Shown here: positions 6,223 through 8,793 of the stretch, piece by piece
How the letters are laid out: each line of letters opens with the position of its first letter
How positions within the stretch are numbered: the stretch's first letter is position 1
NCBI GenBank assembly: GCA_900548115.1
Contig: URJL01000064.1
Location: 1 to 8,793 of the forward strand
Origin: an uncultured Eubacteriales bacterium
GTDB taxonomy: Bacteria; Bacillota; Clostridia; Oscillospirales; CAG-382
Length of the DNA: 8,793 bases
Reading direction: 5' to 3'
Translations under genes and position numbers: made by a program
The notes under the pieces: generated by a model
What the model saw: the letters and a program-made list of their open reading frames with translations, nothing else
Told to the model about the DNA's origin: nothing
Databases searched by the model: none

Positions 6223-7563
6223 ATGCCGCAGTCTTTCACTACTCCGACTTTTTCACTTTGCACCCTCGGGTGCAAAGTGAATCAATATGAATCGCAAGCA
6301 ATAGCCGAGGATTTCGAAAGACTCGGCTTTTCGCTTTCTTCTTTTGATGAAAAATGCGATGTATATGTCATCAACACCTGCACCGTGACCGCCGAAAGCG
6401 ACCGAAAATCGCGTCAGATGATCCGACGCGCCGTAAAAGTGGGCGGCGAAAATGCCGTTGTGATCGTTGCGGGCTGTTTTTCACAGGCAGAAGGAGACGC
6501 CGTGCGCGTGATCCCCGGTGTCAGCGCCGCTTTCGGAACAGCGGATAAAAGCGAAATTGCCGCCTATGCGGCAGAGCTCTTCCGAAAGAAAAAAAACGGA
6601 GCGCAGCTTGCGTTCGAAAATCACATTCGCTCCCTCTCCGATGTTCGGAATTTTGACGAAACAGCGATCACCCATTCCGAACGCACGCGCGCTTTCGTAA
6701 AAATCGTAGACGGATGCGAAAATCATTGCGCTTATTGCATTATTCCGCGTGTTCGCGGAAAGATACGGTCGCGCCGCATTGAGAAAATACTTCCGGAACT
6801 TAATACATTGGCGCGGCACGGGTATCGCGAAATTGTTCTGACGGGGATCGAGACTGCCGCTTTCGGTCGTGATACGGGCGAGACCTTACTTGCGCTTTTA
6901 ACTTGCGCAAATGATATTAACGGAATCGAACGGATTCGATTAGGGTCTCTTGAGCCTACTGTGATCCGCGAGGAATTCGCAGAAGGCATCTCCCTCCTCG
7001 AACATGTCGTACCGCATTTTCACCTATCTCTGCAAAGCGGCTGTGACGCGGTTCTGCGCGGAATGCGGCGAAAATACAATACGGACATGTTCCGTCAAAA
7101 GCTCGCATTGCTGCGAAAGAATCTTCCCGACTGCACCTTCACGACCGATATCATTGTCGGTTTTCCCGGTGAGACAGAGGAGATGTTTCGTCAGACCTGC
7201 GACTTTGTTCGCGAATGTGCATTTCTTTACGTACATATTTTTCCTTATTCCAAGCGCGAAGGGACCGACGCGGCGGAGTATGAAAATCAAATACCCGAAT
7301 CGGTCAAAAAGCAGCGTGCCGCACGCCTGAAAGAGGTCATGCTCGAAACGAGAAAAGATGTTTTGCGTCGCTTTGACGGAAAGATCACATCCGTACTTTT
7401 TGAAGAAACCGACGCGGACGGCTGTTATATGGGACACACGCCGCATTATATCGAAGCTAAAATGGCGAAAAAAGTGTCGGAAGATCTCCACGGAAAGATT
7501 TTGCCTTGCCGTTTGAATTTCCGCGAGGATACGGTTGATTTTATGGAATGTGAACCGATCTGA
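6223..7563 (+). CDS. mtaB: tRNA t6A37 methylthiotransferase MtaB (radical SAM)
   Basis: A 446-residue radical-SAM enzyme of the MiaB/RimO/MtaB family. MtaB converts t6A37 to ms2t6A37 in ANN-decoding tRNAs, supporting accurate reading of Lys codons. The N-terminal methylthiotransferase domain shows CTLGCKVNQYES (Cys17), INTCTVTAESDRKSRQMIRR and VAGCFSQ, supplying the three cysteines of the auxiliary 4Fe-4S cluster. The radical-SAM motif VDGCENHCAYC gives Cys165, Cys169 and Cys172, followed by IIPRVRGKIRSR, RLGSLEP, LSLQSGCD and TDIIVGFPGET. The C-terminal 70 or so residues fit a TRAM RNA-binding domain. TLGCKVNQYES and the NTCTVT...D.KSRQ.IR pattern favour MtaB over MiaB or RimO. ATG 6223 is chosen because it gives a normal N-terminus; its nearest GAGG (6206-6209) is 13 bases away, inside gpmI, so initiation may depend on coupling to gpmI. 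Codons 10-20 carry a perfect inverted repeat. Confidence 0.95.
   Translation: MPQSFTTPTFSLCTLGCKVNQYESQAIAEDFERLGFSLSSFDEKCDVYVINTCTVTAESDRKSRQMIRRAVKVGGENAVVIVAGCFSQAEGDAVRVIPGVSAAFGTADKSEIAAYAAELFRKKKNGAQLAFENHIRSLSDVRNFDETAITHSERTRAFVKIVDGCENHCAYCIIPRVRGKIRSRRIEKILPELNTLARHGYREIVLTGIETAAFGRDTGETLLALLTCANDINGIERIRLGSLEPTVIREEFAEGISLLEHVVPHFHLSLQSGCDAVLRGMRRKYNTDMFRQKLALLRKNLPDCTFTTDIIVGFPGETEEMFRQTCDFVRECAFLYVHIFPYSKREGTDAAEYENQIPESVKKQRAARLKEVMLETRKDVLRRFDGKITSVLFEETDADGCYMGHTPHYIEAKMAKKVSEDLHGKILPCRLNFREDTVDFMECEPI
6252..6281 (+). repeat. Perfect 14-bp inverted repeat inside the start of mtaB
   Basis: TTCACTTTGCACCC (6252-6265) and its exact reverse complement GGGTGCAAAGTGAA (6268-6281) are separated by only TC. 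In RNA this makes a stem of 13 pairs with a CUCG loop, about 27 bases after the mtaB start codon, over the codons for FSLCTLGCKVN. No U-tract follows, so it is not an intrinsic terminator. Confidence 0.8.
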
Positions 7564-7632
7564 ACGACTTTTTTCGCATGAGTATTTTTCCTGTTCGTGT
7601 GAAAGAATCAAAAAGAACCATATGGATCGCAT

Positions 7633-7673
7633 ATAAGAACCGCTTGCCGAACGGCAAGCGGTTCTTATTTTTT
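7633..7673 (+). terminator. Intrinsic terminator of the lipoprotein-gpmI-mtaB operon
   Basis: A 16-bp perfect stem, ATAAGAACCGCTTGCC (7633-7648) pairing with 7653-7668, closes a GAAC loop and runs into six T residues (7668-7673). It lies 69 bases after the mtaB stop codon. Read on the minus strand, the stem is followed by mixed sequence rather than a U-tract, so it should be a weaker stop for the converging mannosidase gene, although no other terminator is visible for that gene. Confidence 0.93.
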
Positions 7674-7695
7674 CGTTATATTCGATTATTCGGTT

Positions 7696-8793
7696 TTATT
7701 CCGGAATAACACGAAGCGTCAGGATCTCAAAATTCTTTGCGTCAAGCTTTACGCGCGAATTTTCCGTAACCGAAAGCTCTTCGAGCATATTTTCCATAAG
7801 ATCGCAAAGATAAGCCTTTTTGATCTTGATTCCGAACGAAAGCTCGGTCGAGCATTTTCCGTCCATCGCTTCATAGCCGCGCACAATAATGCCGTTTCCG
7901 TCCTCGGCGCGTTTTATCGTTTCCGTAACAAAGTCTTCCTCGGATGAGGAAACGAAGCAAAACTCGGTCGGAACCGAGGTCCTTTTACCGCAGGTGTTCT
8001 TTGTGATCGGCGGCATGTTAAGAAGATATCCCTCACGAACGGTATCGACACCAAAAGAGCCGCTGTGCGGATAAAGCGAATAGGTAAAGGTGTTGATTCC
8101 GCGGTCAGCAGTGGGATTCGGATAGCAGGCGGCTTTCAAAAGGCTGAGCGACAACACGTTATCCTCGGCGCTGTAGCCGTATTTGCAGTCATTCAAAAGG
8201 CTCACACCGTATCCGTTCTCGGAAATGTCCGCCCACTTGTGTGCACACACTTCAAATTTCGCTTCATCCCATGAAGTGTTATAATGGGTCGGACGGAAAA
8301 GATGTCCGAATTGGATCTCATAACGCGCGTTCATGGTATGTACCGTCGTCGGGAAGAACGTTTTCAATAGGACTTGATTCTCGTGCCAATCCACCTCGGT
8401 CTTGAAATCGATACGTGCCGTGTGCGGATACAAAACGATCTCCTGCGTGATCGTCGACTTTTGGTACGTGCGGCGGATCTTGAGTCCTACGCGGTCGCCC
8501 TCGCGAATAAGCGAAACTTCGCTTACATCGTCGACTTCCCAATACTTTTGCTTATAATACTCGGTGATCTCCCATGCGTCGTAGAAGCGCGGGAAGTCTT
8601 CGAAAACGCGAAGCGCGTTTGCGGGATTGCCTTCTTCGACCACTTCGCGTTTTGCTACTTTGTCAAAAACAGACGAAATGCGGTAGTTTTTGTCAAAAGT
8701 CACCTTGACAAAACGGTTTTCGATATGATATTCATCGACTGAAAGACCGGGCTGTTCTTTCTTTTCGGGCGACACAACCTTGTAACCGTGCGC
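7696..8793 (-). CDS. GH38 alpha-mannosidase, C-terminal part (5' end outside window)
   Basis: The last 365 residues of a glycoside hydrolase family 38 enzyme. The frame is open to the window edge (AHGYKVVSPEKK at 8793-8758), so the apparent internal GTG start at 8775 is not the real one. Recognisable C-terminal GH38 stretches, in order: ISSVFDKVAKREVV, RVFEDFPRFYDAWEI, IDFKTEVDWHE, YEIQFGHLFRPTHYNTSWD, FEVCAHKWADISENGYGVSLLND, TFTYSLYPHSG and a final FEILTLRV. These belong to the beta-sandwich part; the catalytic domain with the nucleophile Asp and zinc ligands is outside the window, so activity and linkage preference cannot be judged. Family members remove alpha-linked mannose, and many bacterial forms are cytoplasmic; location here is unknown. 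It is encoded convergent to mtaB, 132 bases away, and its promoter is outside the window. Confidence 0.95.
   Translation of the reverse strand, partial: AHGYKVVSPEKKEQPGLSVDEYHIENRFVKVTFDKNYRISSVFDKVAKREVVEEGNPANALRVFEDFPRFYDAWEITEYYKQKYWEVDDVSEVSLIREGDRVGLKIRRTYQKSTITQEIVLYPHTARIDFKTEVDWHENQVLLKTFFPTTVHTMNARYEIQFGHLFRPTHYNTSWDEAKFEVCAHKWADISENGYGVSLLNDCKYGYSAEDNVLSLSLLKAACYPNPTADRGINTFTYSLYPHSGSFGVDTVREGYLLNMPPITKNTCGKRTSVPTEFCFVSSSEEDFVTETIKRAEDGNGIIVRGYEAMDGKCSTELSFGIKIKKAYLCDLMENMLEELSVTENSRVKLDAKNFEILTLRVIPE

Noticed and set aside
7024..7632. Minus-strand open frame of 202 codons opposite mtaB
   Set aside because: It overlaps the conserved radical-SAM and TRAM regions of mtaB, has no family resemblance, and runs through the operon terminator region without its own promoter.

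Overview
The window looks like a chromosomal segment from a Gram-positive bacterium of the Bacillota, most likely class Clostridia. The reasons are strong GGAGG-type ribosome binding sites, consensus sigma-A promoters, two lipobox lipoproteins (one with a DUF4358-like domain), a DUF6106-like membrane protein, and an MtaB-type tRNA methylthiotransferase with clostridial motif spelling. GC content is roughly half, so it is not a classic AT-rich Clostridium. An uncultured or gut-type lineage is plausible, but the sequence does not fix the genus. No mobile element, CRISPR array, tRNA or rRNA was seen.

Layout. (1) Positions 2-1859, plus strand: the 3' part of a c-di-GMP signalling gene (GGDEF, then receiver, then HD-GYP on one polypeptide), followed 43 bases later by a small stand-alone Hpt phosphotransfer protein. 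A strong hairpin at 1867-1895 ends this unit. (2) Positions 1907-2479, minus strand: a two-TM membrane protein that converges on the same hairpin, which therefore serves both directions. (3) Positions 2480-2835: a divergent control region with two back-to-back extended -10 sigma-A promoters and a leader of about 150 nt on the plus side. (4) Positions 2836-7563, plus strand: a tight four-gene unit with gaps of 4, 18 and 5 bases. It holds an SGNH/GDSL-hydrolase lipoprotein, a DUF4358-like lipoprotein, cofactor-independent phosphoglycerate mutase (gpmI) and mtaB. A 16-bp-stem terminator follows at 7633-7673. (5) Positions 7696-8793, minus strand: the C-terminal part of a GH38 alpha-mannosidase whose 5' end lies outside the window.

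Functional reading. The first unit looks like a phosphorelay-controlled c-di-GMP switch: both making and breaking domains keep their signature residues, and a histidine phosphotransfer protein is encoded next door. The second unit mixes two surface lipoproteins with a core glycolytic enzyme and a tRNA modification enzyme. The close spacing argues for co-transcription, but the sequence gives no obvious shared pathway.

Most of the window is ordinary. The points most worth a second look are a perfect 14-bp inverted repeat inside the start of mtaB, the GGDEF-REC-HD-GYP plus Hpt arrangement with an altered inhibitory site, the plant/trypanosomatid-like form of phosphoglycerate mutase, and a dyad just after the lipoprotein operon's predicted transcription start. 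I did not find a clearly new multi-gene system.
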